This document shows, piece by piece, positions 35,770 to 45,458 of a stretch of 64,000 bases of DNA. The notes beneath the pieces were generated by a model, which had not been told where the DNA came from, did not search any database, and saw only the letters and a list, made by a program, of their open reading frames with translations. Both the position numbers and the translations under genes were made by a program. Origin of the DNA: Enterobacter cloacae (GTDB lineage Bacteria > Pseudomonadota > Gammaproteobacteria > Enterobacterales > Enterobacteriaceae); the NCBI RefSeq assembly GCF_013375935.1, contig NZ_CP056117.1, positions 1,302,001-1,366,000 on the forward strand, given 5' to 3'. Each line of letters opens with the position of its first letter. Position 1 is the stretch's first letter.

Positions 35770-36372
35770 ATGCGAGTAATCATGTTTGACAGGCAGTCAA
35801 TATTTATTCATGGAGCGATGTGCAGTCTGCAAAAATTAATTCCGGAAATAGATATGACAGGGACCCGTCAGGCTGATGAATTATGGACGCTTTTATCGGC
35901 ATCCCCCTCCGCTATCGTGATGATTGACGGATATTTAATTCGCGATACTGGCGTGACTTTACTGGAAGCGATCGTGGATCGCTTTCCAGCGGCGCGCATC
36001 GTGCTGGTATTAGCGAAAAAAGAGCCGCGCTGGGTTGAGCAGATGCTTCAGCGCAACGTGGTGGCGATCGTTCCCCGCCATGCGAATCCTGAACGCTTTT
36101 CCGCAGTGCTGGATTCCGTATCGCGAGGAATGGTCTGCTTTCCCGGCGAGTGGCTTGAACAGCAGCCATCGCAGGATGAGCTGGCGTCGTTAAGCGAGCG
36201 CCAGCGTGAGGTGCTGAAGCTGCTGGCTGCCGGGGAGTCAAATAAGGGGATTGGCCGTAACCTCAACATCAGCGCGGCAACGGTAAAAGCGCATCTGGAA
36301 ACGCTTTTCCGCCGCCTTGATGTCAAGAACCGGACCCAGGCCGCGATGTACTACACCCGGGCGACGGCCTGA
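35770..36372 (+). CDS. yhjB: LuxR-type transcriptional regulator YhjB
   Basis: 200 residues from ATG 35770 (GGGAG upstream), exactly the K-12 length. The N-terminal receiver-like domain has MIDGY at the phospho-acceptor strand, but no cognate kinase gene is nearby. The C-terminal LuxR helix-turn-helix is complete (LSERQREVLKLLAAGESNKG, then LNISAATVKAHLE). The last 22 bases overlap, tail to tail, the gene on the other strand. Regulated genes are unknown. The 175-base gap before it contains a strong poly-T tract near 35709. Confidence 0.9.
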   Translation: MRVIMFDRQSIFIHGAMCSLQKLIPEIDMTGTRQADELWTLLSASPSAIVMIDGYLIRDTGVTLLEAIVDRFPAARIVLVLAKKEPRWVEQMLQRNVVAIVPRHANPERFSAVLDSVSRGMVCFPGEWLEQQPSQDELASLSERQREVLKLLAAGESNKGIGRNLNISAATVKAHLETLFRRLDVKNRTQAAMYYTRATA

Positions 36373-36689
36373 AGGATCGTCTCTGGCACCAGGGATTCAT
36401 TCCCGAAGCTGAAGAGCGTTAATACCAGAGCATCATGCTGCTGTTGGGGTAAGGGGCGTCCAATCGTTTCCCGCAGCAGCGTTTCATAAAGCTGGATATC
36501 CTCGAGAAGCAAGTACTCCGCCTCTGCCGGAGTGATGGGGCCGTTAAACTTTTCCCACTGGCGTATCACGTGACCGTAGCCAATAACCCACATCCCGTTT
36601 TCATCACGATATTTTTCCAGGGAAAGACCCTGCTGTTGTTTAATTAAAGCAATTGCAGCAGAAGATATTTGCAGTGCATAACCTGTCAT
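36351..36689 (-). CDS. Small GH24 lysozyme-like protein without a catalytic triad
   Basis: 112 residues from ATG 36689 (AGGAA 6 bases upstream; the in-frame ATG at 36695 is too close to the ribosome site). Residues 8-110 resemble the phage-type lysozyme fold: GLSLEKYRDENGMWVIGYGH, then ITPAEAEYLLLEDI and a QHDALVLTLFSFG helix. In active enzymes the Glu-Asp-Thr triad would fall at Gln20, Asp29 and Val35, so two of three catalytic residues are gone. There is no signal peptide and no holin or spanin nearby. Length is about two-thirds of the family. It is likely a domesticated or decayed phage endolysin; function unknown. Confidence 0.75.
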   Translation of the reverse strand: MTGYALQISSAAIALIKQQQGLSLEKYRDENGMWVIGYGHVIRQWEKFNGPITPAEAEYLLLEDIQLYETLLRETIGRPLPQQQHDALVLTLFSFGNESLVPETILQAVARV

Positions 36690-36771
36690 AAGCATTTCCT
36701 CTTAACGGCGCGACTATAGAGGAAAAGCAGACCGGGATATATCCGCCAAATGGCCGTGGATCAGGCTTTAT

Positions 36772-37299
36772 TTAACGATATTCCTTTTTTAACAAACCGA
36801 ATAGCCAGTCGTTATGCCATTGCCCCGAAAGGAAATAACTCTCGCGAAGTTCGCCTTCCAGCAGAAAGCCCGTTTTTTCCAGCAGCCGCCTTGAGGCGAT
36901 ATTTCCCGCCGTCACGGTCGCGGTGAGGCGACGAATTTTGCCCGACGTAAACGCGAAATCGCACAGAGCCTTAAGAGATTCATAGCCGTAACCTTTTCCC
37001 TGAGCCGCGGGCGCAAAGAGAAAGCCGACTTCGGCACAATCCGCTTCCCGGTGAACGTAGCCGGTCACGCCCAGCGGCGTCTGGCTGGACGTATCGCGCA
37101 CGACAAGGCACAGCCAGCGTAAGCAGCCCGGCGTCCAGGGCGTCAGGCGCGCCTCAAAGGCTTCCCGAACGTCTTCCTCGCTGCGATCCTCCGCGACAAA
37201 ACGCATTACCTCGGCGTTTTGCTGAAGCGCCAGAAAAAAGGGCCAGTCCTGCTCCTGCAGGGGCGAGCAGGTGAGGCGCGCGGTGGTAAAAACAGGCAT
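36772..37299 (-). CDS. GNAT-family N-acetyltransferase (RimJ/RimL-like)
   Basis: 175 residues from ATG 37299 (AGGAG 7 bases upstream). Acetyl-CoA motif A reads GFLFAPAAQGKGYGYES, matching the R/Q-x-x-G-x-G/A P-loop, and is followed by NIASRRLLEKTGF, the C-terminal motif of RimJ/RimL-type acetyltransferases. It probably acetylates an amine, either a protein N-terminus or a small molecule; I cannot say which. Divergent from the HEPN-type gene at 37446. Confidence 0.85.
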   Translation of the reverse strand: MPVFTTARLTCSPLQEQDWPFFLALQQNAEVMRFVAEDRSEEDVREAFEARLTPWTPGCLRWLCLVVRDTSSQTPLGVTGYVHREADCAEVGFLFAPAAQGKGYGYESLKALCDFAFTSGKIRRLTATVTAGNIASRRLLEKTGFLLEGELRESYFLSGQWHNDWLFGLLKKEYR

Positions 37300-37445
37300 T
37301 AAGATTCTCCTGAGAGATTTCACACGATTAAAGGGTTGTCACTTTATTTCAACAGAAAGTCAGGTATGTTTAACCTCGTATAAATAAAAAGAAAAACGGC
37401 CTTTAGCGCCACTTTAGCAGTATTCGTTGTCTCTCAAGGAAAACA

Positions 37446-39032
37446 ATGATGGTTAGCTCATCGCATCATACCCGCGAGCAGTTTGAACACTGCCTGGCGG
37501 CGATCCGTCAGGCATCTGTTGAAATCTTACTTCTGCTGAATGTACAGGTTTCCGAAGGAAAAGATCCACGCTGGTTTCTGGAGCAGCTGGACAGCGCCCG
37601 CCTGGGGCTGGGCGGCTGGGGAGCCGTTGCCAGAAAGCTGAACCTCAATGATGCGGAAATGACGGCATTTACGCTCCAGCTGCGCTTGCTTCAGCAGCGC
37701 GTACCCCAGTATGAAAGCGGGCAGGACGTTAGCGAAAACCAGCTGATTGCGGCGATGCGCTTCGTGACGGCGCTTGAATATCTGCGTCTGCAACAGCCCC
37801 TCCTGACGTACGATACCGGAACGGTGCCGGAGAGCGAGAGCCAGCGCCAGGCGCAGAAACAGGTGCGGGCCATTGAGCTGACGATCAAAGGGCTGATTCA
37901 GCAGGCGTGGCCCGATCCGGTGCGGCTAAATAATCATCTTAAGACCCTGTTTAACGCCGATCGCGTGCGTCGCTGGCTGAAAAACGGCGAGATTAACGAC
38001 GTTCTGAGCGGGATGCTGTTCAGCGAGCTGGCCCAGATGCTGGTGGATAAAAAGGAGTTCAGCCGCTACTACTCGTCGCTGTTTAACGCGCCTGACATGT
38101 TGACGCTGCTGGTGGAGCCGCGTAAAACCCTGCAAACCTTCCTCGAAGATATCCGTCAAATCCGCAACAGCATTACCGTTCAGCAGCCGTTGAGCAGGGC
38201 GCAAATTCAACTGCTCGACAGCTATTACGCGCAGATCGCTCGCCCCGTTCAGCGCGCGTTTGAGGAAGGGCGGACGCGCGTTAACCCGGCGGCGCTGATG
38301 GCGGTGGATGACGGTGAGCTGCACGCGTTCTGGGAAAAGGCGCAAAAGATGGACCGCACCACCGGCGGCGATCTCTTTGAAGTGCGCGACAGCATCGAAA
38401 AACCGACCCAGCGCGCCCCGCGCACGCCTGAACAGCGCGAACAGCTGATTTCCGGCGCGCTGTGGGGCGCCGTGGGGGTGATGGCTATCGCGATTATCGT
38501 GGGGGGAGTCTGGCTGGTGACCGGCAGTAATCCACAGCCGGCCGTTGCCAGCACGGCACCTCCCGCGCCGGTGCAGGAGATGCGGGAAACCCCTTCCTCG
38601 CGCGAAACGCTGACGCGTATGGGCGTAACCTGGGATGAAAACAACTTCCGCTCAGCCATCAGCCGCAATGATACCCGCGTGGCGCTTCTGTTCCTGCAGG
38701 GCGGGATGGACTGGAAAGTTTCATGGACCGAAGAGGCGCTGTCGGCAGGCTATGACGACGTGCTGGAGCTGATGCTGCGCTACCGCCTGCAAATGACAGA
38801 GCCAAAGCCCTGCCGTCGCTTTATCAATACGCTTAGCCACGCGATGGCGAACGGTGAATCACTGACGTCTATGCGCAAGCAGTACCTGAAAGCGTTCTGT
38901 ACCGTACCCGCGGTGGTGAAGCGCCAGCAGCATGACGCAGAGATGGCCGCGCGCCGCGCGAAGACGCAGCCGGATGCGGGCACGAAAAAATGGCAGTCCA
39001 TCCAGACCGCCATTTATGAGGTGATTCGCTGA
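37446..39032 (+). CDS. STY4199-type HEPN-domain membrane protein
   Basis: 528 residues. I recognise it as the enterobacterial family named after Salmonella Typhi STY4199, annotated as HEPN-domain; no function is established. The N-terminal 320 residues are all-helical and soluble, with the HEPN-like stretch IRQIRNSI near 240; the R-x4-6-H catalytic motif of RNase HEPNs is not evident there. A single membrane segment (about 336-359, WGAVGVMAIAIIVGGVWLV) is followed by a Pro/Ala linker and a C-terminal ankyrin-like pair of helices (NNFRSAISRNDTRVALLFLQ, then EEALSAGYDDVLELML). ATG follows AAGGAAAACA. It replaces the yhjA interval of K-12, between yhjB and treF. Confidence 0.75.
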   Translation: MMVSSSHHTREQFEHCLAAIRQASVEILLLLNVQVSEGKDPRWFLEQLDSARLGLGGWGAVARKLNLNDAEMTAFTLQLRLLQQRVPQYESGQDVSENQLIAAMRFVTALEYLRLQQPLLTYDTGTVPESESQRQAQKQVRAIELTIKGLIQQAWPDPVRLNNHLKTLFNADRVRRWLKNGEINDVLSGMLFSELAQMLVDKKEFSRYYSSLFNAPDMLTLLVEPRKTLQTFLEDIRQIRNSITVQQPLSRAQIQLLDSYYAQIARPVQRAFEEGRTRVNPAALMAVDDGELHAFWEKAQKMDRTTGGDLFEVRDSIEKPTQRAPRTPEQREQLISGALWGAVGVMAIAIIVGGVWLVTGSNPQPAVASTAPPAPVQEMRETPSSRETLTRMGVTWDENNFRSAISRNDTRVALLFLQGGMDWKVSWTEEALSAGYDDVLELMLRYRLQMTEPKPCRRFINTLSHAMANGESLTSMRKQYLKAFCTVPAVVKRQQHDAEMAARRAKTQPDAGTKKWQSIQTAIYEVIR

Positions 39033-39038
39033 TGATTT

Positions 39039-39124
39039 CTCCCCCTCTCTCCAGAGGGGCGAGAGAGAGAAGGCCGCGCCGTTAAGTCCCCTCTCCCCTC
39101 AGGGGAGAGGGTTAGGGTGAGGGG
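39039..39124. repeat. Dispersed palindrome, copy 5 (tandem)
   Basis: A partial copy (CCCCCTCTCTCCAGAGGGGC, 39041-39060) precedes a full copy (CCCTCTCCCC-TCA-GGGGAGAGGGTTAGGGTGAGGGG, 39089-39124). It lies between the ends of two convergent genes. Confidence 0.85.
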
Positions 39125-39130
39125 ATAAGG

Positions 39131-40780
39131 TCAAGGCTCCCCATACAGCCCAATCAGCCTGCGCACCACGCCATTCGTCCAGCCGAAGCCATCCTGTAAC
39201 GGATACTCACCCCCGCCACCCTCGCGCGGCGTGCTGCTGGCGATGTGGTACTTCTCGATCAGCTTGTGATGGGTTTTATAGTAATGGTTCACCGTATGCA
39301 GCCAGCTCCAGGCGATCTCATCACCCAGCGAGTCGTTGCCGTACTGCTTGAACCCCTGAATCGCCATCCACTGCAGCGGCGCCCAGCCGTTAGGCTTATC
39401 CCACTGCTCGCCGGTTTCATATTCGGTGGCGAGAATGCCGCCCGGCGTAAGCAGGCGTGATTTCACGGCGTCGGACAGCCGCTCCGCCTGCTCGTGCGTC
39501 GCCATGCCCACGTACAGCGGCACGATGCTGGCCGCGGAGAACAGCGCCTGGGCTTCGCGTCGCCAGTCATAATCGCGATAACAGCCGTTCTCGTCATCCC
39601 ACAGGTAGCGGTTCACCGCCGCGCGGCGATCGCTGGCCTTCTGGCGGAACAGATCGGCGGTCTCTTTATCCCCCTTCGACGCCGAAATGTTGGCGATAGC
39701 GCTCTCCAGCTTGAACAGGAAGGCGTTCAAATCGATGGGGATAAACTGCGTTGTGCGGATACTGGCCAGCCGCGCCGGATCGCGCAGCCAGCGGGACGAA
39801 TAGTCCCACCCGGAAGCCGCCCCGGCGCGCAGGTCGCGGTACACCTCATTCGGTGGACGGCCAGAGTGGCGGGCGGTTTCAACGTCCTCAATCCAGGACT
39901 CGTCGCGCGGGGTATCGCGGTCGTCCCAGTAGCGGTTGAGCAGGGAACCGTCCGGCATACGCACCGCGCTGCGGTAGGCCTGGTTAAGCAGCAGCGATTC
40001 CGCCCCGTCCATCCAGAAGGCGTACTCCATCTTAAGATGCTCAAGGTAGCGCTTTGCGCCGCGCACGCCGTCCTCTTCAAACAGCTCTACCATCAGGGCA
40101 AAGACCGGCGGCTGAGAGCGGCTGAGGTAGTAGGTACGGTTACCGTTCGGGATATGGCCGTAGCGCTCGATAAGCCAGGCGAAGTTATCGGCCATGCACT
40201 TCAGCAGGTCGTTGCGGCCGCTTTCCGCCAGCCCCAGCATGGAGAAGTAGGAATCCCAGTAGTAAGTCTCGCTGAATCGCCCGCCGGGGACGATATAGGC
40301 CTGCGGCAGCGCCAGCAGCGACGACCAGGGAATATGGTCCTGCGGCTCGCGCGTCAGCACCGGCCACAGATTATCAATGTGTTCCTTCAGGGACAGACCG
40401 GGGTCAGAAATATACTCTTTGCTGTAATCCTCCGGCAGCCAGAAGTGATTCTCCACGAAGCGCGCCAGGTCAAAATCGCGATGGCGACGCACCTTGCGGT
40501 AGCGAATCAAAATATCCAGCGGATCCATTTTGGGCGCACAGTCGGGGAAGGTTTTGCTGTCCGCAAACAGCCGCGACGACTGCACGTGTTCAAACAGTTC
40601 AAGGTAGCGGTCTGCGGGCGTCAGGGCATCGGACGCCGGCAGCCCTTCAATCATTTCCGGTTCCGGCTCCGCCTCGATCATCTCATCCAGTTTTAACTCG
40701 CAAGGATCGGTTTCATAGCGCAGCTCCTCTGCAATCTCGAACTCGATCTCCTCGGCAGTCTGTAGTTTCTGGTTGAACAT
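39131..40780 (-). CDS. treF: Cytoplasmic trehalase TreF
   Basis: GH37 enzyme hydrolysing internal trehalose to two glucose molecules during recovery from osmotic or heat stress. 549 residues from ATG 40780, the K-12 length; the frame stays open to 40849 but that extension is not conserved. Trehalase signature 1 ([14 protein letters not shown]) and signature 2 ([10 protein letters not shown]) are both present, along with the family glycine-rich [18 protein letters not shown] near the C-terminus. No signal peptide, unlike TreA. Leftward, in its usual place next to gor. Confidence 0.97.
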   Translation of the reverse strand: MFNQKLQTAEEIEFEIAEELRYETDPCELKLDEMIEAEPEPEMIEGLPASDALTPADRYLELFEHVQSSRLFADSKTFPDCAPKMDPLDILIRYRKVRRHRDFDLARFVENHFWLPEDYSKEYISDPGLSLKEHIDNLWPVLTREPQDHIPWSSLLALPQAYIVPGGRFSETYYWDSYFSMLGLAESGRNDLLKCMADNFAWLIERYGHIPNGNRTYYLSRSQPPVFALMVELFEEDGVRGAKRYLEHLKMEYAFWMDGAESLLLNQAYRSAVRMPDGSLLNRYWDDRDTPRDESWIEDVETARHSGRPPNEVYRDLRAGAASGWDYSSRWLRDPARLASIRTTQFIPIDLNAFLFKLESAIANISASKGDKETADLFRQKASDRRAAVNRYLWDDENGCYRDYDWRREAQALFSAASIVPLYVGMATHEQAERLSDAVKSRLLTPGGILATEYETGEQWDKPNGWAPLQWMAIQGFKQYGNDSLGDEIAWSWLHTVNHYYKTHHKLIEKYHIASSTPREGGGGEYPLQDGFGWTNGVVRRLIGLYGEP

Positions 40781-40932
40781 GGTGATAAAGACCTCCGGTT
40801 GTGTGTTCTCAAAGACTGGTTTTTCCGGGCGTCCTATAAGCGTAGACATTCGCTTCGGTAGATGTGGGGGGATATGTGCGGTAGATCACTATTTTCGGAG
40901 CATTCGTTTTGCAACGATTTATGAATGTTAAT

Positions 40933-40959
40933 GAAAAATGCCCCTCCGGGGAGGGGCAT
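40933..40959 (-). terminator. Terminator of gor
   Basis: ATGCCCCTC-CGGG-GAGGGGCAT (40938-40959) followed on the minus strand by a T5 tract (AAAAA at 40934-40938 on the plus strand), just after the gor stop. Confidence 0.9.
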
Positions 40960-40964
40960 CAGGC

Positions 40965-42317
40965 TTAACGCATGGTAACAAACTCTTCCGCCGCCGTCGG
41001 GTGGATCGCCACGGTGTTATCGAAGTCTTTCTTCGTTGCGCCCATCTTCAGCGCCACCGCGAAGCCTTGCAGGATCTCGTCCATGCCGAAGCCAATGCCG
41101 TGGATGCCGACAATCTTCTCGTCAGGCCCTACGCAAACCAGCTTCATGCGGCACGGCTGACGGTGCGAGGTGACGGCGGTATACATCGCCGTGAACGCCG
41201 ATTTATACACTTTCACCTGGTCGTCGCCGTACTGCTCGCGGGCCTGCGGCTCGGTTAAGCCGACGGTGCCGATTGGCGGATGGCTGAACACTACGGTCGG
41301 GATATTGCTGTAGTCCAGATGCTCGTCCGGCTTGTTGTTGAACAGGCGCTCGGAGAGACGACGGCCCGCCGCAACGGCAACCGGGGTCAGTTCTACCGCA
41401 CCGGTGTTATCGCCAACGGCGTAAATGCCCGGTACGCTGGTGTTCTGGAACTTATCGACGACGATATAACCTTTTGCGTTGGTTTTCACGCCCGTCGCGG
41501 CCAGGTTGAAGTTGTCGGTTGCCGGTTCGCGACCAATCGCCCAGATCAGGCAGTCGACGGTCTGGCTGCGGCCATCCTCCAGCTCAAGCGTCAGGCTGCC
41601 GTCTGCATTTTTCACTACCGCTTTTGGCACGGCGTTGGTGTGCAGGGTTGGGCCTTCGGCGTTCATTACCTCAACCAGGGTCTCGACGATCAGCGGATCG
41701 AAGCTGCGCAGCGGCGCGTGCTTACGCACGAACAGGTGCGCTTCCGCACCCAGGCCGTTAATCACGCCGGCCAGCTCAACCGCGATGTAGCCTGCGCCCA
41801 CGATGGCAACGCGCTCTGGCAGGGCTGGCAGCTCGAAGAAACCGTCGGAGTCGATACCGTATTCCGCGCCCGGAATATTCGGGTGGCTCGGACGGCCGCC
41901 GGTGGCGATCAGGATGTGATCGGCGGTGATCGTCTCGCCGTTCACTTCGATCGTTTTCGCGTCCACGAAGCGGGCGAAGCCGCGGATCACGTCGACGTTA
42001 TTTTTGCCCAGCACGTTATCGTACGAGGTATGGATGCGGTCGATGTAGGCGGTACGGCTGGCGATCAGCTTGTCCCAGTCGAAATGATTGATGGTGGTGT
42101 CAAAGCCGTAGTCCGGGCCATACATATGAATAGCTTCACGGATTTGCGCGGCATGCCACATCACTTTCTTCGGTACACAACCCACGTTCACGCAGGTGCC
42201 GCCCAGCGCTTTGGCTTCAATCAGCGCACACTTCTGGCCGTACATGGCCGCACGGTTGATGGAGGCGATGCCGCCGCTGCCGCCGCCGATTGCGATGTAG
42301 TCATAATGCTTAGTCAT
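40965..42317 (-). CDS. gor: Glutathione reductase Gor
   Basis: FAD-dependent disulfide reductase regenerating glutathione with NADPH in the cytosol. 450 residues, K-12 length. FAD motif GGGSGGIAS at 9-17; redox disulfide in [13 protein letters not shown] at 39-51; NADPH-binding [10 protein letters not shown] near 175, followed by [10 protein letters not shown] with the arginine expected for NADP; C-terminal interface [12 protein letters not shown] with the catalytic His-Glu pair. In E. coli OxyR regulates it; I did not find a site by eye. Confidence 0.98.
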   Translation of the reverse strand: MTKHYDYIAIGGGSGGIASINRAAMYGQKCALIEAKALGGTCVNVGCVPKKVMWHAAQIREAIHMYGPDYGFDTTINHFDWDKLIASRTAYIDRIHTSYDNVLGKNNVDVIRGFARFVDAKTIEVNGETITADHILIATGGRPSHPNIPGAEYGIDSDGFFELPALPERVAIVGAGYIAVELAGVINGLGAEAHLFVRKHAPLRSFDPLIVETLVEVMNAEGPTLHTNAVPKAVVKNADGSLTLELEDGRSQTVDCLIWAIGREPATDNFNLAATGVKTNAKGYIVVDKFQNTSVPGIYAVGDNTGAVELTPVAVAAGRRLSERLFNNKPDEHLDYSNIPTVVFSHPPIGTVGLTEPQAREQYGDDQVKVYKSAFTAMYTAVTSHRQPCRMKLVCVGPDEKIVGIHGIGFGMDEILQGFAVALKMGATKKDFDNTVAIHPTAAEEFVTMR

Positions 42318-42388
42318 AGCTTTTGTCCTTAATCGTGAATTGCCGCGATTGTATACCTGAAATCAATAGTTTCCACCGATGGCTGCGA

Positions 42389-43231
42389 TTACTCCGGCAC
42401 GATCCAGCTTACCGTGGCGTGCCCCGTTCCGGCAGGCACCAGCGTTTTGTGCAGCCACGGCAGCACGTTGTTCATCTGCGCTTCCAGCTTCCACGGCGGG
42501 TTGATAACGATCATGCCGGAAGCGGTCATGCCGCGCTGGTCGCTGTCCGGGCGTACCGCCAGCTCAATTTGCAGGATTTTACGGATGCCGGTGGCTTCAA
42601 GGTCTTTAATCATGCGCTTGATCTGCGCGCGCAGCACCACCGGATACCACAGGGCATACGTCCCGGTGGCAAAGCGCTGGTAGCCTTCGTTGATGCCGGT
42701 TACCACCGCCTGATAGTCGGTTTTGATTTCGTACGGCGGGTCGATCAGCACCAGGCCACGGCGGGAAACCGGCGGCAGTTTGGCTTTCAGCTGCTGGTAG
42801 CCATCGGCTTTGTCCACGCGGGCGCGGTTATCTTTCTGAAACTCAGAGCGCAGCAGCGGAAAGTCGCTCGGGTGCAGCTCGGTCAGCTGGAGGCTGTCCT
42901 GCTCGCGCAGCAGCTGGCGGGCAATCAGCGGAGAGCCAGGGTAATAGCGCAGCTGGCCGTTACGGTTGAAATGATTCACCACGCCGATGTACGGCTCCAG
43001 TTCGGCAGGCAGATCGTCCTGCTGCCAGATACGGGCGATCCCTTCGAGATATTCACCGGTACGCTCGGCATGCTCGCCGCTCAGCTGATAACGGCCCGCG
43101 CCCGCGTGGGTGTCCAGATAGAGAAACGGTTTATCCTTCTCTTTAAGCGATTCGATAATGAGGCTCTGAACGGTATGTTTGAGAACGTCGGCGTGGTTGC
43201 CAGCGTGGAAGCTGTGGCGATAACTAAGCAT
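42389..43231 (-). CDS. rlmJ: 23S rRNA (adenine2030-N6)-methyltransferase RlmJ
   Basis: Methylates A2030 of 23S rRNA; formerly YhiR, named for a proposed role in DNA use as nutrient. 280 residues from ATG 43231, K-12 length. SAM motif I region YLDTHAGAGRYQL near 40 and the N6-adenine catalytic motif DPPY (in LIDPPYEIKTDY, about 164) are present. Divergent from prlC, with 177 bases between start codons. Confidence 0.96.
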   Translation of the reverse strand: MLSYRHSFHAGNHADVLKHTVQSLIIESLKEKDKPFLYLDTHAGAGRYQLSGEHAERTGEYLEGIARIWQQDDLPAELEPYIGVVNHFNRNGQLRYYPGSPLIARQLLREQDSLQLTELHPSDFPLLRSEFQKDNRARVDKADGYQQLKAKLPPVSRRGLVLIDPPYEIKTDYQAVVTGINEGYQRFATGTYALWYPVVLRAQIKRMIKDLEATGIRKILQIELAVRPDSDQRGMTASGMIVINPPWKLEAQMNNVLPWLHKTLVPAGTGHATVSWIVPE

Positions 43232-43408
43232 GGGTAATGAAATTCCGCTGAAATGACGATTTGCCACAGTTTACAGCAGAACGGTTCAGATTACCCGCAG
43301 GCGCGGTAAGCGCGGCTATTGAAATCCTCTACACTTAACCCCATTACTGAACCATATGCACAGCGCCGGATGCGCGCTACATTCACCTATTTCAACAGGA
43401 CAGCGTTT

Positions 43409-45451
43409 ATGACCAATCCATTACTGACGCCTTTTTCGTTGCCACCGTTTTCTAAAATCCTCCCCGAGCATGTGGTTCCAGCCGTTACGCAGTCGCTGGA
43501 AAACTGCCGCGCGGCGGTAGAAAACGTGGTCGCGCAGGGCGCGCCGTACACCTGGGAAAATCTGTGTCAGCCGCTGGCCGAAGTGGACGACGTGCTGGGG
43601 CGCATTTTCTCCCCGGTGAGCCACCTGAACTCGGTGAAAAACAGCCCGGAACTGCGTGAAGCCTACGAGCAGACCCTGCCGCTGCTCTCCGAGTACAGCA
43701 CCTGGGTCGGCCAGCACGAAGGGCTGTACAAAGCCTACCGCGACCTGCGCGACGGCGACCACTATGCAGGGCTCAACACCGCGCAGAAAAAATCGGTCGA
43801 TAACGCCCTGCGTGATTTCGAACTGTCCGGGATTGGCCTGCCAAAAGAGAAGCAGGTTCGCTACGGCGAAATCGCGGCGCGCCTGTCCGAGCTTGGCAAC
43901 CAGTACAGCAACAACGTCCTTGACGCCACCATGGGCTGGACGAAGCTGATTACCGACGAAGCGGAGCTGGCGGGTATGCCGGAAAGCGCGCTGGCGGCGG
44001 CGAAAGCCCAGGCCGAAGCGAAAGAGCAGGAGGGCTTCCTGTTAACGCTGGATATCCCGAGCTACCTGCCGGTGATGACCTACTGCGACAACCAGGCGCT
44101 GCGTGAAGAGATGTACCGCGCCTACAGCACCCGCGCCTCCGATCAGGGGCCGAACGCGGGCAAATGGGACAACAGCCCGGTGATGGCGGAAATCCTCGCC
44201 CTGCGTCACGAGCTGGCACAGCTGCTGGGCTTCGACAGCTACGCGGATAAATCCCTCGCCACCAAAATGGCCGAGAACCCGCAGCAGGTGCTCGACTTCC
44301 TCACCGATCTGGCGAAACGCGCCCGTCCGCAGGGCGAGAAAGAGCTGGCCCAGCTGCGCGCCTTCGCCAAAGCGGAGTTTGGCGTCGATGAGCTGCAGCC
44401 TTGGGATATCGCGTACTACAGCGAAAAGCAGAAGCAGCACCTCTACAGCATCAGCGACGAGCAGCTGCGCCCGTACTTCCCGGAAAACAAAGCCGTAAAC
44501 GGCCTGTTCGAAGTGGTAAAACGCATCTACGGCATCACCGCCAAAGAGCGTACCGATATCGACGTCTGGCATCCGGACGTGCGCTTCTTCGAGCTGTATG
44601 ACGAGAAAAACGAGCTGCGCGGCAGCTTCTACCTCGATCTCTACGCGCGTGAGAACAAGCGCGGCGGAGCGTGGATGGACGACTGCGTGGGCCAGATGCG
44701 TAAAGCGGACGGAACCCTGCAAAAGCCGGTCGCCTACCTGACCTGTAACTTTAACCGTCCGGTCAGCGGCAAGCCGGCGCTGTTCACCCACGATGAAGTG
44801 ATCACCCTGTTCCACGAGTTTGGTCACGGTCTGCACCACATGCTGACCCGCATCGAAACCGCAGGCGTCGCCGGTATCAGCGGCGTGCCGTGGGATGCGG
44901 TCGAGCTGCCAAGCCAGTTTATGGAAAACTGGTGCTGGGAGCCGGACGCGCTGGCGTTTATCTCCGGCCACTACGAGACCGGCGAACCGCTGCCGAAAGC
45001 GCTGCTGGATAAAATGCTGGCGGCGAAAAACTACCAGGCGGCGATGTTTATCCTGCGCCAGCTGGAGTTCGGCCTGTTCGACTTCCGCCTGCACGCCGAG
45101 TTCAGCCCGGAGCAGGGGGCAAAAATCCTCGAGACCCTGGCCGAGATTAAAAAGCAGGTCGCGGTTATTCCAGGGCCTGCCTGGGGACGCTTCCCGCACG
45201 CGTTCAGCCATATCTTTGCAGGCGGCTACGCGGCGGGCTACTACAGCTACCTGTGGGCCGACGTGCTGGCGGCAGATGCCTTCTCTCGCTTCGAAGAGGA
45301 GGGGATCTTTAACCGCGAAACCGGCCAGTCGTTCCTCGACAACATTCTGACCCGCGGTGGTTCAGAAGAGCCGATGGAGCTGTTCAAACGCTTCCGTGGC
45401 CGCGAGCCGCAGCTGGATGCGATGCTGGAGCATTACGGGATCAAAGGCTGA
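43409..45451 (+). CDS. prlC: Oligopeptidase A PrlC
   Basis: Cytosolic M3 zinc metallopeptidase degrading signal peptides and other oligopeptides. 680 residues from ATG 43409, K-12 length. The zinc motif [10 protein letters not shown] is near 469 with the third ligand Glu in the [10 protein letters not shown] segment. The ORF extends upstream to 43319 but that part is not conserved. rsmJ starts 7 bases after the stop, forming the known prlC-rsmJ operon. In E. coli prlC is a heat-shock gene. Confidence 0.98.
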   Translation: MTNPLLTPFSLPPFSKILPEHVVPAVTQSLENCRAAVENVVAQGAPYTWENLCQPLAEVDDVLGRIFSPVSHLNSVKNSPELREAYEQTLPLLSEYSTWVGQHEGLYKAYRDLRDGDHYAGLNTAQKKSVDNALRDFELSGIGLPKEKQVRYGEIAARLSELGNQYSNNVLDATMGWTKLITDEAELAGMPESALAAAKAQAEAKEQEGFLLTLDIPSYLPVMTYCDNQALREEMYRAYSTRASDQGPNAGKWDNSPVMAEILALRHELAQLLGFDSYADKSLATKMAENPQQVLDFLTDLAKRARPQGEKELAQLRAFAKAEFGVDELQPWDIAYYSEKQKQHLYSISDEQLRPYFPENKAVNGLFEVVKRIYGITAKERTDIDVWHPDVRFFELYDEKNELRGSFYLDLYARENKRGGAWMDDCVGQMRKADGTLQKPVAYLTCNFNRPVSGKPALFTHDEVITLFHEFGHGLHHMLTRIETAGVAGISGVPWDAVELPSQFMENWCWEPDALAFISGHYETGEPLPKALLDKMLAAKNYQAAMFILRQLEFGLFDFRLHAEFSPEQGAKILETLAEIKKQVAVIPGPAWGRFPHAFSHIFAGGYAAGYYSYLWADVLAADAFSRFEEEGIFNRETGQSFLDNILTRGGSEEPMELFKRFRGREPQLDAMLEHYGIKG

Positions 45452-45458
45452 TTGCTAC

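Noticed and set aside
36351..36689. Prophage remnant
   Set aside because: Only one endolysin-like gene is present; no integrase, attachment repeats or other phage genes are seen around it.
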